This document shows positions 36,457 to 47,639 of a DNA stretch of 64,000 nt, piece after piece. This DNA is from Aricia agestis (Eukaryota; Arthropoda; Insecta; Lepidoptera; Lycaenidae), in NCBI RefSeq assembly GCF_905147365.1, contig NC_056428.1, positions 11,128,001 to 11,192,000 on the forward strand. The letters are read 5' to 3'. A program made the position numbers and the translations under genes. The notes under the pieces were generated by a model. The model was not told where the DNA came from. It saw nothing but the letters and a program-made list of their open reading frames with translations, and made no database searches. Position 1 is the first letter of the stretch, and every line of letters begins with the position of its first letter.

Positions 36457-36922
36457 AATGGGGATTGTCCATTTTTTTTTATTTTGCTCATTACAAAAAC
36501 ATTTCGAGGAATAAGGTCAGTGATCGTTTTTCTGTATATAAACGAAAAAAATACCCATTAGTTACTTATATTTTTGAACAAATATGTTTAACCTTTGTTT
36601 GACCTTCAATGGCGTTAAATTAGCAATAAATTCGACCAACATTACGTTTCGAACTTTTGGTAAGCTTCTCGTATCAGCTTACACATAATGAGAACTTGCA
36701 TTTGAAGAACCAGCCATTATAAATAAGATTGAAAGGAAAAAACATACTGCAGAAGTCAATTATTGGCCGCCGATGATGACGTCAGAGCGAAACTTTAAAA
36801 ATTTATTGAGAAAAAACTAGCCAATGAATTTTAAAATTATTTAATTTATATTCTTAAAATACCCTATTTTAACGAAAAAAAATATAAAAAGTACATCTGA
36901 TTTTTTTTGGACAATGCCCATT
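36457..36922 (-). mobile_element. 466-bp TIR element D2, copy 1
   Basis: Ends AATGGGGATTGTCCA and (inverted) AATGGGCATTGTCCA. Inverse of 53719-54184, same length and highly similar. On the minus strand it carries a 52-codon frame (36562-36717) beginning MAGSSNASSHYV, but here a stop follows that segment. Confidence 0.8.
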
Positions 36923-37433
36923 AACGGCCACACTCAGAGAGGCTCACACATATATTTTAATGGTGATTAAACTTGTATTTAGTAAAGAGTTTGACAGATA
37001 CTGTATGGGGCTAATGTCAAAATCTTAATTTAATTACAGTCCAGGGGCCTTACTCCCGAAACTGATATCGATTTCGATTTTCGATTTCAACGGTTTTTGA
37101 CACTTTATACATGCTTTAGACATCTAAAATAGCGCACGATCGTGCTGCGGCCGAGTTAGGTATTGTAAACGTTTTTAGGGTCACTGTGGTATCGATTGGT
37201 ATGGTGTCGTTTCATTTTTTGTTGATAATAAATATTAATTCATTATTATTTTAACATAATAATATAGCTCGCCTGCAAGCTTTTTTAATGTGATCGATGG
37301 AACCGCCAATGGAGCTGTACAGCTATACGGTCCCATTTAAGTTTGGTATCGTGCTTAGCTTGGCTCGTCCGCATGTACCCTTTTGCGATTCCTGGATTTT
37401 CTTCCAGGAATCTCAACATTTATATTTTATAGG

Positions 37434-37746
37434 TTTTTTTTTTATGAAAGAAGGGGACAAACGAGCAAACGGGTCACCTAATGGAAAGCAACTTCCGTCG
37501 CCCATGGCCACTCGCAGCATCAGAAGAGCTGCAGGTGCGTTGCCGGCCTTTTAAGAGGGAATAGGGGAGGGTAGGGATGGGAAGGGAAGGGAATAGGGGA
37601 AGATAGGGAAGAGAATTGGGCCTCCGGTAAACTCACTCACTCGGCGAAACACAGCGCAAGCGCTGTTTCACGCCGGTTTTCTGTGAGAACGTGGTATTTC
37701 TCCGGTCGAGCCGGCCCATTCGTGCCGAAGCATGGCTTTCCCACGT
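37434..37746 (-). repeat. Poly(A)-tailed repeat R1, near full copy
   Basis: Inverse of 30368-30657. The T-run at the left is the poly(A) tail. It then reads GGTCACCTAATGGAAAGC, GGGAAGGGAA tracts, and ends ATGGCTTTCCCACGT. Inserted within the interrupted foldback. Confidence 0.85.
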
Positions 37747-38057
37747 ATAAATAAGTAAGGTGCGTCGGACGGACCATTATTTTCCAAATAAAAACTAACT
37801 TTTGATGTCGGCATGCAGGGATACAAATTTTACAAATTTTATACTAGAATATGTATACTTATGACAATGTTAAGTGTAACTACAAAAGAAATTTACATAT
37901 TTGTTTAATGTCAAGATGTTCCTTAACGAAAATAACCATTTTAAACCCACTAAAGTAGAAAATGGGCACATCCATCTAAAGTTTCTAAAGAAATGTATTT
38001 TTATGGTATGACGAAAAAACACAAACATTACATAATCTATGTTACATCTTCTATACA

Positions 38058-38394
38058 TCTATACATATAAATAAAATTGGAGTGTCTGTTTTTAATATTG
38101 AAAGAACCGTTTTTTACTACATGCATATGAATGTATGTAGGTACATACACCAAAACAAATTTTTTTACAATTTTTGTCTGTATGTCTGTTTGTTCTGGCT
38201 AATCTCTGAAACGGCTGGAGCTATTTTGCCGAGACTTTTTTTGGTAGATAGCTGATGTAGTAAGGTGTAACTTAGGCTACTTTTTAACCGACTTCCAAAA
38301 AGGAGGAGGTTATATTTTACTTCTTTCATATTTGTTAGCGGACTATCCATCTTTGTACTATGTTGACGCGGACGAAGTCGCGGGCAACAGCTAG
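38058..38394 (+). mobile_element. Non-autonomous Helitron
   Basis: Starts TCTATACATATAAATAAAAT after A and ends GACGAAGTCGCGGGCAACAGCTAG before T. 337 bp. Contains the AACCGACTTCCAAAAAGGAG segment common in these elements. No coding. Confidence 0.85.
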
Positions 38395-38599
38395 TATTTC
38401 TTTATTTTTCGTAACCTTCTAATAATTTTAAATAACAATACAACGTTGCCATAACGACGTTGACAAGACGCCATGGCAACATCTCGATTTTGATACGATT
38501 TTGTTCCGGAATTCCTACGCGTTACAATGACATCAAAAACGAAATCGAAATCAGACTCGTATTAAGTTGATATCAGTTTCGGGAGTAAGGCACCAGTAA

Positions 38600-39320
38600 T
38601 TAATATTTGTCTCTGAGTGCGGCAGTAAGATTAATTGGCGCATGTAGAGATTTTATGACTTTGACTTGATGAAGATTTATGACGTAAGCTATATTTTCTT
38701 GTTGTCTTCATTAAATTAAAGTTAAATAATCATTAAATGTCCGCAGTCGAAAAATGCACGTTACGTTAATTACTGTTTTATGTAATTCTGTACACTAGTA
38801 ACGAATATCTAGCCCTATTTCCTTGAAGATTTTTATGTCACGGAATATTTGCTCGGCTGTAATCTCATACGTTATTTATCATTTAGGTCCTGAGAGTATG
38901 AGAACACTAATGTGACACTAATGACCACCCCCTAGCCACCCTACAGACGAGAGGGAGGTTTACCTAAAAAATATAGTTTGCTTAATATACGCTTCTTAGT
39001 GTTAGCCGTATAGTAATTTCATTAAAAAACTCAATAACATGTTTTATTTAATGTCTTAGAAGACAGGAATGTTAGAGAATAAACAGCTTTAATGTTAACG
39101 TAAAGGAATTAGAATCAGAATAGCTCGAACATACCCAAGAACTACCAACCCGTGATCTCGAATAACTGTACTATAAAATTATAGGACGACAAATACATGT
39201 CAAAGATTCCATAATATTGTTAGAGCTGAGAATATCGTCGGGATTGCTCACGATCAAAGCGTGATAATATCTTGTAGAGAGAGCATAGTATAATAAACAG
39301 TCGGCTCCTTACGTAAGCGA
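38600..39320. other. AT-rich, no gene seen
   Basis: No repeat, RNA or coding signal that I can support. Confidence 0.4.
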
Positions 39321-39329
39321 CCTCCGAAG

Positions 39330-39965
39330 TGTTAATAAATATATAGGAGAGTAGTTGGCTCGAAACTAATATCGCGCCGCGTCGTAGGAGCCCAGATTCA
39401 GAAGCGTCGCCCAGGTGAAGTGGCTATATACGAACGTAAATTATAATATCGTGTGTGTAACCCTCTCGCGGCGTGTGTGCGAAAGCAATTTCCCCGGGCG
39501 GGCGGCGGGCGGCGGGGGGCGGGGGGCGAGGGGGGGGGGGCGCGGGGTTCGCGCGAATATAATTTTGTTCATTTTTTTATTCCGAGTTAATTCGGCTCCG
39601 CGGCGTAGTCGGGCTATTGATTAGGGAGCGTCTTACGTTTTTAATTTGTTTGCGCGCGCAGCGATGCACCCGCTGAGATGAGGCGCCGCAGCCTCCCCCC
39701 CCAGGAGGTGGGGGGCGAGGGGGGAGGAGGGCGACCGTCTAATGAAGCCTCCGCTAACTACGCCCGCTGCAATAATCACGATCCTTTTCACAATCACGCT
39801 TTGACGGCTGATGTTTACGTAGCGACAAAGGCTCGAGGAAAACATAGCGCTTACCCCCGTAAACAAAATCAGAAACGCCACCGTCGCCGAAAAAACCGTC
39901 CCCCTCCATTCATTATGGTTTTATTACGGCCAGGGGTTAAAAGGAAATTAAAATCTCGGTTTTAA
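39330..39965. promoter_or_regulatory. GC-rich island, candidate regulatory DNA
   Basis: CpG- and G-tract-rich sequence with CGAGTTAATTCGG, CTATTGATTAGGG and TTTTTAATTTG. Overlapping frames on both strands (for example 39678-39965 and 39633-39881) arise from GC richness. They share no protein motif and no splice logic. Confidence 0.35.
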
Positions 39966-40147
39966 AATAGCCCATAGAATAGTTGAGTTGGCTGAATTTT
40001 TGCGAAAGAGAAGCTTGTTAATAGCCTTTTTAATAATGCCACTAAAGAGATCTTTCAAGTACCCTTGCCCATGAAGTATATGAACTAAAAGATACATAAT
40101 ATTATATTACACATTATGTTATTCAATGTACTTGTAGGATAGTCATA

Positions 40148-40214
40148 TTTCAGAGTCATTACACGTCTTATTTTATGCATTTATTATGCATAAAATAAGT
40201 GTAATGACTCTGAA
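40148..40214. repeat. Hairpin, about 30-bp arms
   Basis: TTTCAGAGTCATTACAC...TTATGCAT pairs with ATGCATAAAATAAGTGTAATG... with a small bulge. The 5-nt loop resembles a short MITE or pre-miRNA-like fold. Confidence 0.8.
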
Positions 40215-40319
40215 ACATGTGTGTACAATAAACTGTTATACATAATTGCATGAAAAAAGTGTAAGTAAAGACCGAAACCCAATTTCAAGATGACTCGTCC
40301 CATAAAAATCCTTTAAAAT

Positions 40320-40520
40320 GGTCAAACGACGCGCGACGTTTAAAATTGGTACGGCGAGAGTTGACGTTTGCGGGTAGATCGTCAAACCCCCGCCCCCCCT
40401 CACCCCCAGCTCGAGGGGGCAGGGGGGGGGGGGTAGAAACAACGCCGCGTGTGTGTGACACATTAGTAAATGAGGCGACATTCGTTACTGAGAGCGCGAA
40501 TAGGAGTAGGAGCTTTCGTA
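40320..40520. promoter_or_regulatory. GC-rich patch, candidate regulatory DNA
   Basis: Repeated CGTTT/GACGTTT motifs and C- and G-tracts (40385-40435) with no coding. Weak candidate. Confidence 0.25.
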
Positions 40521-40769
40521 TGTTGCAGTGAGTCGTCTGTGATAATGTCAGTTAATGGCTTCTATTGGATGTAAGGTTGTACCTTAGTACGATATGATAC
40601 AATTTAGGTGCGAGATCTAAAAAAAACATGAAAATTTTAACTTTTAATTGATGTATATTGAGTTATTATGTTACATCTGTATATTATATATACAGCATAG
40701 AGCTGTATATTTTATAGTAAGATACCTGGATGACCATATGTCCTGGAGTCATATTTTTCTGGTTATCGA

Positions 40770-40950
40770 TTATCGATACACGATACAAAACACGCATAAA
40801 AAGACATTTTCTGAAAATGATTCCTAGCTAGATCGATTTATCCCCCGCTAAACCCCCTATATACTAAATTTCATGAAAATCGTTGGAGCCGATTCCGAAT
40901 TAATATTTCTCTTTCTTAGAAGAATTGCTCGTTTAAAGATATAAGGTTAA
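40770..40950 (-). mobile_element. Helitron H3 body fragment
   Basis: ATTCCTAGCTAGATCGATTT and GAATTGCTCGTTTAAAGATA match 12062 and 44216 copies. The CTAG hairpin end is missing. Confidence 0.55.
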
Positions 40951-41370
40951 TAAATCATAAAGTTAGATAGGTACTTACGTCAAAGATTTTTTTTTGCGAC
41001 AGTAAATAAATAAAATATGATAATGAATAATTTTAATTTATTATTTTACACTTCAACTACCTAACCTAAAAAGTACATTCATAGTACCTTAATATTTTAA
41101 TCCAAATAAGGAAATTCTCTGATCCATATTTGGTAAAATCCCAGTTTTCCTGCATGTTTCATGGGAAACGTCAGCGGCACACTACTCTCGTTTTCATTTT
41201 ACATTACGTTGCGAAAGATTTTCCGTCATAAATATTTATAATATTAACACTTTTTTTAATTTAACCCACTTTAATGTTTTTGTGTGATAAATTGATAATA
41301 TTTTAATTTTATAATATTCTTGACATATAATATTGAATAGCTTAGGCAAGTATCTGTAGGCAAGTATCTG

Positions 41371-41412
41371 TGCCGGCAAACGTTGCAAAGAAACGTTTGC
41401 CGGGACAGCTAG
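41371..41412 (+). mobile_element. Helitron 3'-end remnant, family H5
   Basis: GCAAAGAAACGTTTGC hairpin then CGGGACAGCTAG and T. A 15-bp direct repeat (GGCAAGTATCTGT) lies immediately upstream at about 41345-41370. Confidence 0.55.
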
Positions 41413-41499
41413 TAAATGTATATTATTATTTATTATGGTACAACTGGAACTAGACCTAATTTCCAAGTTGCTCTACAAATCTTTTTTACGTAAGAATCC

Positions 41500-42085
41500 T
41501 AAGTTTCGTGGATCATCGAGCTACTGCATAGTTTTATCACGGGCTATGAGCGCGGCGACCGAATTAAGAACGTAACGTAACGTAAAAAACCTAACACCCC
41601 CACGTGCCGCAGTCCGGCAACGCCTTGCCAGACTTCGGCACAGTATTTGTGTGCGTGCGAATTATAATTGCATGAGTTGATAAAAACCCTTAAATGCTTA
41701 AAAATGCAATAGCTTTACAGCGGCAGTCCCTGACTGCCACTCATACGAGTGGCACTCAGAGTTATTGTACGAGGCACACTTATTAAGCCCTTTTATAAAA
41801 AAGTTGCGATTACTAAATTATCTAAAAAACCGGCTCCGGTTTATAGTTTCAGCATTAGCAGCATTACCATATTTTATAAGCGTCCTTGTAAATTCTCCGT
41901 GCGCGCAAGGTGCCGAGCGGGCACAAACTCCTCGGCCATTAAGGTCCGATAGTACCACATTACATTGTTTCATTACTCTCATTTTATTGTTTTAATTTGT
42001 GCGATGCGTGTGCGCACGCCCCGCCCCCGCCGCGCCGGCCAATCAGCGCGCGTCGCCGCCGCGCCCGCGCACTATGGATGGACAC
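41500..42085. promoter_or_regulatory. Mixed GC-rich segment, similar in part to 1035-1135
   Basis: Includes 41643-41745, which aligns with the window start region: TTTGTGTGCGTG, ATTATAATTGCAT, AAATGC, then AATGCAATAGCTTTAC and GCGGCAG in the same order. The second part (41999-42085) is very CpG-rich. No coding support. Either a conserved regulatory module or an unrecognised old repeat. Confidence 0.35.
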
Positions 42086-42538
42086 AAATCAACCTACGTT
42101 CCACATTCAAAATCGTTACGTCCCTTTTTCGAATGTGATGGACTGAGCGATGTAGGTGTAAAATATTATGTAGTTGCATTCATATTATTACTAGAGAGTA
42201 TAGAGGTAGGTATATTATAGTAGGTAGTTTACCTAAGTACTTTTTAAATAAGTACATTGAAAGAGTGAAAAAATTGCTTGAATTGTGTAGTAAGTTTCGT
42301 CTTTTAAAATGAGCTAAACCTCCATTATATGTATATACTTTGGTTTGGTCAAAGACTTAGCTTGAAAAATATTGTAAGTAATTGAAAGATTGAATATTTA
42401 CATTTTACCAATGATCATTTTACTCACATGTTACCTATTCCTTGATATTTAAACTAGCTAAAAGCCGAGCTTTGTGAGGGCTCGCGTCGTCAAACCTTGA
42501 CTCACAGCTGTGAGCTGATGATAACACATCTAAGTACA

Positions 42539-42881
42539 TCTAATATATAAAAATAATTCGGGTTCTCCTTCCTGACGCTATAACTCCAGAACGCACGAAC
42601 CGATTTCCACGGTTTTGCATTCGTTGGAAAGGACTCGGGCTCCGTTATCATAGAAAAAAAATCAAAAAAACTTCAAGAGAAAAGCAGGAAACCAGGGAAA
42701 ATCATTTTATTGCAAAACAACGTTTGCCGGGACAAACGCACGAACGGATTTCCACGGTTTTGCATTCGTTGGATAGGTCTCGGGCTCCGTGATCATATAA
42801 AAAATCAGAAAAACTTCAAGAGAAAAGCAGGAAAACAGATAAAATCATTTTATGGCAAAACAACGTTGCCGGGACAGCTAG
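42539..42881 (+). mobile_element. Non-autonomous Helitron H5 with internal duplication
   Basis: Starts TCTAATATATAAAAATAATT after A and ends GCCGGGACAGCTAG before T. A block of about 145 bp (from CGCACGAACCGATTTCC to CAACGTTTGCCGGGACA) occurs twice in tandem, so a partial 3' end is repeated inside. No coding. Confidence 0.8.
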
Positions 42882-42889
42882 TATTATAT

Positions 42890-43238
42890 AAATTATTTTT
42901 AACAAAAAATTAAAACCGACTTCCAGGGTAAAAACAATAATAATTTATAATGAAAAAAAGTGTTAAATAATTCTTACTCTTTAATGTGCCTTATGCATAA
43001 CTCTCCTAAACCTCAACTATTTCTATGTACACAATCGCCATTATTTTGAAGACGATATCAGCTAAGAATTCTGAGTTCTATGACAAAATATTTTTAATAT
43101 TTAAGACTGGTACCGACTATATGTATGCATAAGGCACATTAAAGAGTAAGAATTATTTAACACTGTTTTGTTTATTATAAATTATTATTGTTTTTAACCT
43201 GGAAGTAGGTTTTAATTTTTTGTTAAAAATAATAATTT
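42890..43238. mobile_element. Long foldback, about 110-bp arms
   Basis: Arms 42890-42999 and 43124-43238 are inverted near-copies (AAATTATTTTTAACA outer, TGCCTTATGCATA inner; AAACCGACTTCC in the left arm). The 124-bp spacer is unrelated. It begins 8 bp after Helitron H5. The arms carry the AACCGACTTCC motif of local Helitrons, so it may be an inverted Helitron fragment pair. Confidence 0.8.
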
Positions 43239-43479
43239 CACTCTTTTTAGTAATATTTAAGCTGGTTTTTTGTACAGACTAATGTGTTTTATGCTTAGTG
43301 AATTTGGATCCGACAGCTCGCTCTTAATCAAGTAATGATAAAATTAATGTTCATACGCCTGTCTTTAAAGGCTCTAAAGTACTGTTCAGTGAATTTCTTT
43401 TTATCATAACACTCATGGAAACTCATCAGCTCAACTTAATATAATAAGGGTTATAATTAGATAATTCGTGGTGTGGTGA

Positions 43480-43630
43480 CTGGTGGTAGTTATAATGATG
43501 ATGATAAAACAAAAATTTTGAAAATCGGTTCACAAACGGCGGAGTAATCGTTGAACATACATAAAAAAAAAAAAAACATATCCACAGCCGAACGTATAAC
43601 CTCCTCGTTTTTGGAAGTCGGTTAAAAATC
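43480..43630 (-). repeat. Helitron-associated repeat fragment
   Basis: Inverse of TTAACCGACTTC...GAGGAGGTTATA...TCGGCTGTGGATAT, also present at 30219-30270. An A-run divides it. No boundaries are clear. Confidence 0.5.
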
Positions 43631-44215
43631 TTGACTGACTGATGAATGATGATTTAAACACATCTAGTACATATAAATAAAAAATACTATGTTAAAGCAC
43701 AAATCGATAGGCGTGATCACGGCGTGATAGTTTTTCCGTAAGTGTACCACAAAATGTAAAGGTTGTGGGATATACTAGGGCTCACTTCGCTCGCCCTGAT
43801 AAGAAATATAGTTTAATTTATGGTAACTTTGTGTAATCTAGAAGACAAGGTAAGGAAAACATAGTCAATAAGAAGTTGGCGACCTCGGTCGTCTATCTGT
43901 TCACAATTGTTTTACCTCTACGTTCATGTAAGAATGATCCTTATGTCATTTACATTAAGTTCGATGTAAACTCTACATTCCAAACGCCCACCGCATTAAT
44001 TTCAATGTCAGAATCCTGAACATTCGGTAAGGCAATAAGCAGTAAACTATCTCCGAGAAGTTATTGTTCAGTTTACACGTTTTAAAGGTTATTGTGTTCG
44101 CTAAATGGTCGACTGTTCACAATGGCCGTCAGCAGGCAGGAGTAAGAAACATTTTTTGTGAATTGTATGAAAAAAAACCATACTATACTAATAAGTAATA
44201 AAGGTTAATAACTAA

Positions 44216-44593
44216 CTAGCTATTTGACCGAGCTTTGCTCGGTATTCGATAAAACACGAATAAAATGACATTTTCTTAAAATGATTCCTAGCTAGATCGA
44301 TTTATCGCCCCTGAAACCCCCTATATACTAAATTTCATGAAAATCGTTGGAGCCGATTCCGAGATTCCAATTATATATTTATATACAAGAATTGCTCGTT
44401 TAAAGATAAAAGATAAGTATTATAAATGCGAAAGTGTCTGTCAGTCTGTCTGTCTGTTGCCTCTACACGCCCAAACCGCTGAACCTACTTTACACGGTAT
44501 GAAGATACTTCGAGTCCCGGAAAAGGACATAGGAAGCTTTTTATCCCGGAAATGAACGAATTTTGGCGCAACATAGTTGCCGGCGTCACCTAG
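44216..44593. mobile_element. Two Helitron 3' ends in opposite orientation
   Basis: The left edge is an inverted H3 3' end (CTAGCTATTTGACCGAGC after A). The right edge is a plus-strand Helitron end (GCCGGCGTCACCTAG before T). The 5' parts meet near 44400-44425 around AAGATAAGTATTATAAATGCG. Either one element inserted at the 5' end of the other or a fused composite. Confidence 0.65.
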
Positions 44594-44847
44594 TGTGTTA
44601 AATCTTGATTGCTTATTTTCGAGAAATATCATAGAGATACTATCAGACTTTAAAAGCAAGTTCAGTGTTTGTACTTTGTAATGGGCAATGCATAGAACAT
44701 AATATTAACTAATATCTAACAATATTTTATTACATATTTGCACAGAAAAATAAAAGAAGTGACAAAAAGTAATCAACTTGTAAGCGATAAAAATATTGGG
44801 AATGTTTGATTTACTTCGCCTGTCTGTAGACTGCCCTTACAACATAA

Positions 44848-44995
44848 GGGCGCGATCAGACGTGCGCGTGTTCTGCGTGGGTTGTACTATAGCGTATGGA
44901 AAAAAACGCGCGCGGGCTCTGCGCGGGTTCAGCGCGTGCTGCGCGCGTGTTTTCCTTTACGCTATAGTACAACACGCGCACGTCTGTTCGCGCCC
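44848..44995. mobile_element. Hairpin MITE, GGGCGCG family, TAA duplication
   Basis: GGGCGCGATCAGACGTGCGC and its inverse GCGCACGTCTGTTCGCGCCC, TAA on both sides. Interior is GCGC-rich. A smaller relative lies at 63536-63631. Confidence 0.85.
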
Positions 44996-44999
44996 TAAG

Positions 45000-46500
45000 T
45001 CTTGCTCGAAAAACTAAAATATTGTCGATTCCCAATACGCAAGAAATCTATCAGCTTATGTATTGCGACTAAACCAAAATAAATTTAGTCTCTGTGGGTG
45101 AATCGTTATGTATGTAAAATATTCAATCGAATTTGTCTTGCAAATAAATTCACTCTGCATTATTTGAACATCGAAAAAATCGCGAATATCTTTAAAGTAT
45201 GGCAGTTGATGCTTGGAATACCTGAAAACTCACTATGCCTAAATTAATTTATGAAAGAAAATATTGATTTGTATAGCGCAAAAGCTACTCGACCGATTTT
45301 GATGGAGCCGACAAAACATGTCTACTTTTTGTCGCGGACAAATGGTTCCAGCGCAATCACGTTTTTGAGTACATACTCTATTCATAACATACCTATTCAT
45401 CAACATAGGATAATTTTATTTCAATTTTATTATATTTCATTTCGTATTATCTACTTAGTAAGTATTTATTTAAATACTAGGTAGAGTTCAGGTACAAATT
45501 GCTACAACTCTAAATTTGACGATATCGTTTTGGTACAGCTTTCTAAATGTTTGGCCGTTTTAAACGTTCCACTTAGCGAAATGTAAAACTGTTTTGTTAG
45601 AAGTGTTAGGACATAGAGTCGTGACTATTACCTTATAGTAGGTAGGTATAAGGGAACTGTATGTGTACTTAATTGAAAGTAGTAATCCCTTTTATAATAT
45701 TAGGGTTAAAGGAGAGGAGAGGATTCGATATCCTATCGATATCGTTAATATAATATTTTAACGTACACTATCTTATTATTATACATGGGCGTGTAACTTT
45801 TAATTACTTTTGTAGGATCACATTAATATTTTCAAATACTCAGAGCTACATTGCTCGTTAAACTTTAAATAATTTCATTTAAAAAATCAAATAAGAACAA
45901 GACGCTGAGTTCCATTTGTGAAAATTAAAAGCGTTCTCTATCATACTTAAGCGAAATGGGTTGCCTTAATTATCCAGTCGAGTTTGCGAGCTCCAGAAAA
46001 GAATTGCTCTCGTTTATATGTAAGAGTGGGGGTCGCCCCCACCCGAGCGGGATGGGGCACCCCCCCAACCCACACACGGGGGGAGGTAGGCTCACATGGG
46101 ACGCGCTCTAATGAGGTGCCTGAAAGCGACAATGTCTTTGAGCAAAGCAAATGTGTAGGTATCTACATAAGGGGTGGGGTTCTTCCTTAACTATATCTTA
46201 TGTTTTGTCTATGTATTGTTTTTCTAATATTGTCTTTTTGGGGTAGTGAGTCCGAATGACCTTTGTGAGGTGATGAACTCTATGTAGACATATTGGAATA
46301 TAATTTTTGTAATATTATGACTGCAAAGTCAACTTCATGATAATATTTTACTCGTAAAAATTCATGATTACCTATAACTCCTTCAAAGACATTCGTTTAG
46401 TTTAATCAGTTTATAGTTACTTATTTAAATCACTAAGTTCAAAAACATTATTTGAAAAGTACCTACTGCAGTTATCATTTTCTACAGCGTCGTCTCTCAG
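45000..46500. other. AT-rich, no supported gene
   Basis: Contains a decayed Helitron-like fragment (about 45250-45310, AAAGCTACTCGACCGATTTTG) and a short G/C-tract region at 46025-46095 with GTGGGGGTCGCCCCCAC hairpin. No gene. Confidence 0.4.
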
Positions 46501-46529
46501 AAAACTTTTTTGTACATAATTAACCAGAA

Positions 46530-46935
46530 AGTCTAAGTGCTATCCAGCAGTGTAGTCGGTGGGAGACCCCGCGGGCCCCGGCCAGCGCCAGCGCCTTCCG
46601 GTCCGGGGCCCGTTTTAATTTCCCGCGCGGGGGCGCTAAGTTTAAACACCCGGAGATGAGCACACGTACTAATATCATGCACGGCCCGGGCCGTCGCCAT
46701 AGCGACGCACATGGAGTGTGGGGAGGGGGTAATATGATTTGAGCGGCGGGCGAGGGGCGGCGGGGGCCTTGTTTGCTCTCAGATGCAATCGCGATCCGCC
46801 CCCGCGTCTCACGTCTAACCGCATCTACCGGACACTCGACACCGACGCCGCAAGTCGCAACCGCACCTTTGACGAATCGTATCGTATATTGCGAAAGTTT
46901 CATCTCTATCTCACATTAATGTGTGCTCGGTAATC
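46530..46935. promoter_or_regulatory. GC-rich island, candidate regulatory DNA
   Basis: Dense CpG with GCCATAGCGACGCAC and CCGTTTTAATTTCCC. A 127-codon open frame on the minus strand (46520-46903) overlaps it, but its composition is that of translated GC-rich DNA (Arg/Ala/Pro-rich, no motif). An unrecognised exon cannot be excluded. Confidence 0.35.
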
Positions 46936-47039
46936 AGAACACTTGAATCTTAGGTTAGGTTAATATTTAGCGAGTAGGAATGTAAAGTTATATTATAATG
47001 TTACTGTATTAGCGACATATGCAAATGTCCTGCAAAATA

Positions 47040-47265
47040 CCAGGCTGTCTCGCACATTGTATTCGCCCGAATGAAGCCCCAAGTAGGAAACTGAGACGTC
47101 CAGTAGTATACATTACGGAGCGAGGTCTCGGCGACAATTACTGGCGGCGTGCTCATTAGGCGGTGGAGCGCGCTCATGTATCATGTATCGCGCGTCGCCG
47201 CAGCCGCAACAATAAAGCAATCAATTGGCGGCCGAACGAGCGACAAACTCGCGCCTGACTCTCGC
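47040..47265. promoter_or_regulatory. GC-rich patch, candidate regulatory DNA
   Basis: GTCTCGGCGACAATTACTGG, GTGCTCATTAGGCGG and AAAGCAATCAATTGGCGG show ATTA/CAATTA cores in CpG context. No coding support. Confidence 0.3.
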
Positions 47266-47639
47266 AAATATGTCAGAGACGTAATAAAGGTTGTCCTTCT
47301 GTTTGGAAGGAAAAAAATGGAGTTTCCGCGACGAATTATGACACTTTTGTAAACATTTTAAAGGCAAAAACACAAGGAAGATTGGGGGTTCATTGAAACA
47401 TGGAAATGCTGATGCATGTTTCAAACTACCCCGAAATACCATACAGTAGGATAAAGGATTACAATTTACATGACATTAAAATAATAGGTCCCCCTATTAT
47501 TTTCAAGGGGGCCTAAACCTCAGAAAGGTCAAGGACTATTGGGCTTCAATGGCCTTGTATCATGAAACTCCTGGACTAGACACTCCAATGCAGGTAGGGC
47601 TCGGTTCGTCGTTCCTCGGTTCCTAGATAATTTTGCAAA

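Larger units (their letters stand above)
37047..38592. mobile_element. Foldback MITE, CTTACTCC family, interrupted
   Basis: The left half (CTTACTCCCGAAACTGATAT..., to about 37127) and right half (TGATATCAGTTTCGGGAGTAAG, from about 38531) match the intact copy at 23270. Between them lie about 1.4 kb with an R1 repeat and a Helitron. Confidence 0.7.

Noticed and set aside
46520..46903. 127-codon open frame on the minus strand
   Set aside because: It lies in a CpG-rich island, is Arg/Ala/Pro-rich, has no motif or splice logic, and an open frame of this length is expected in GC-rich DNA.
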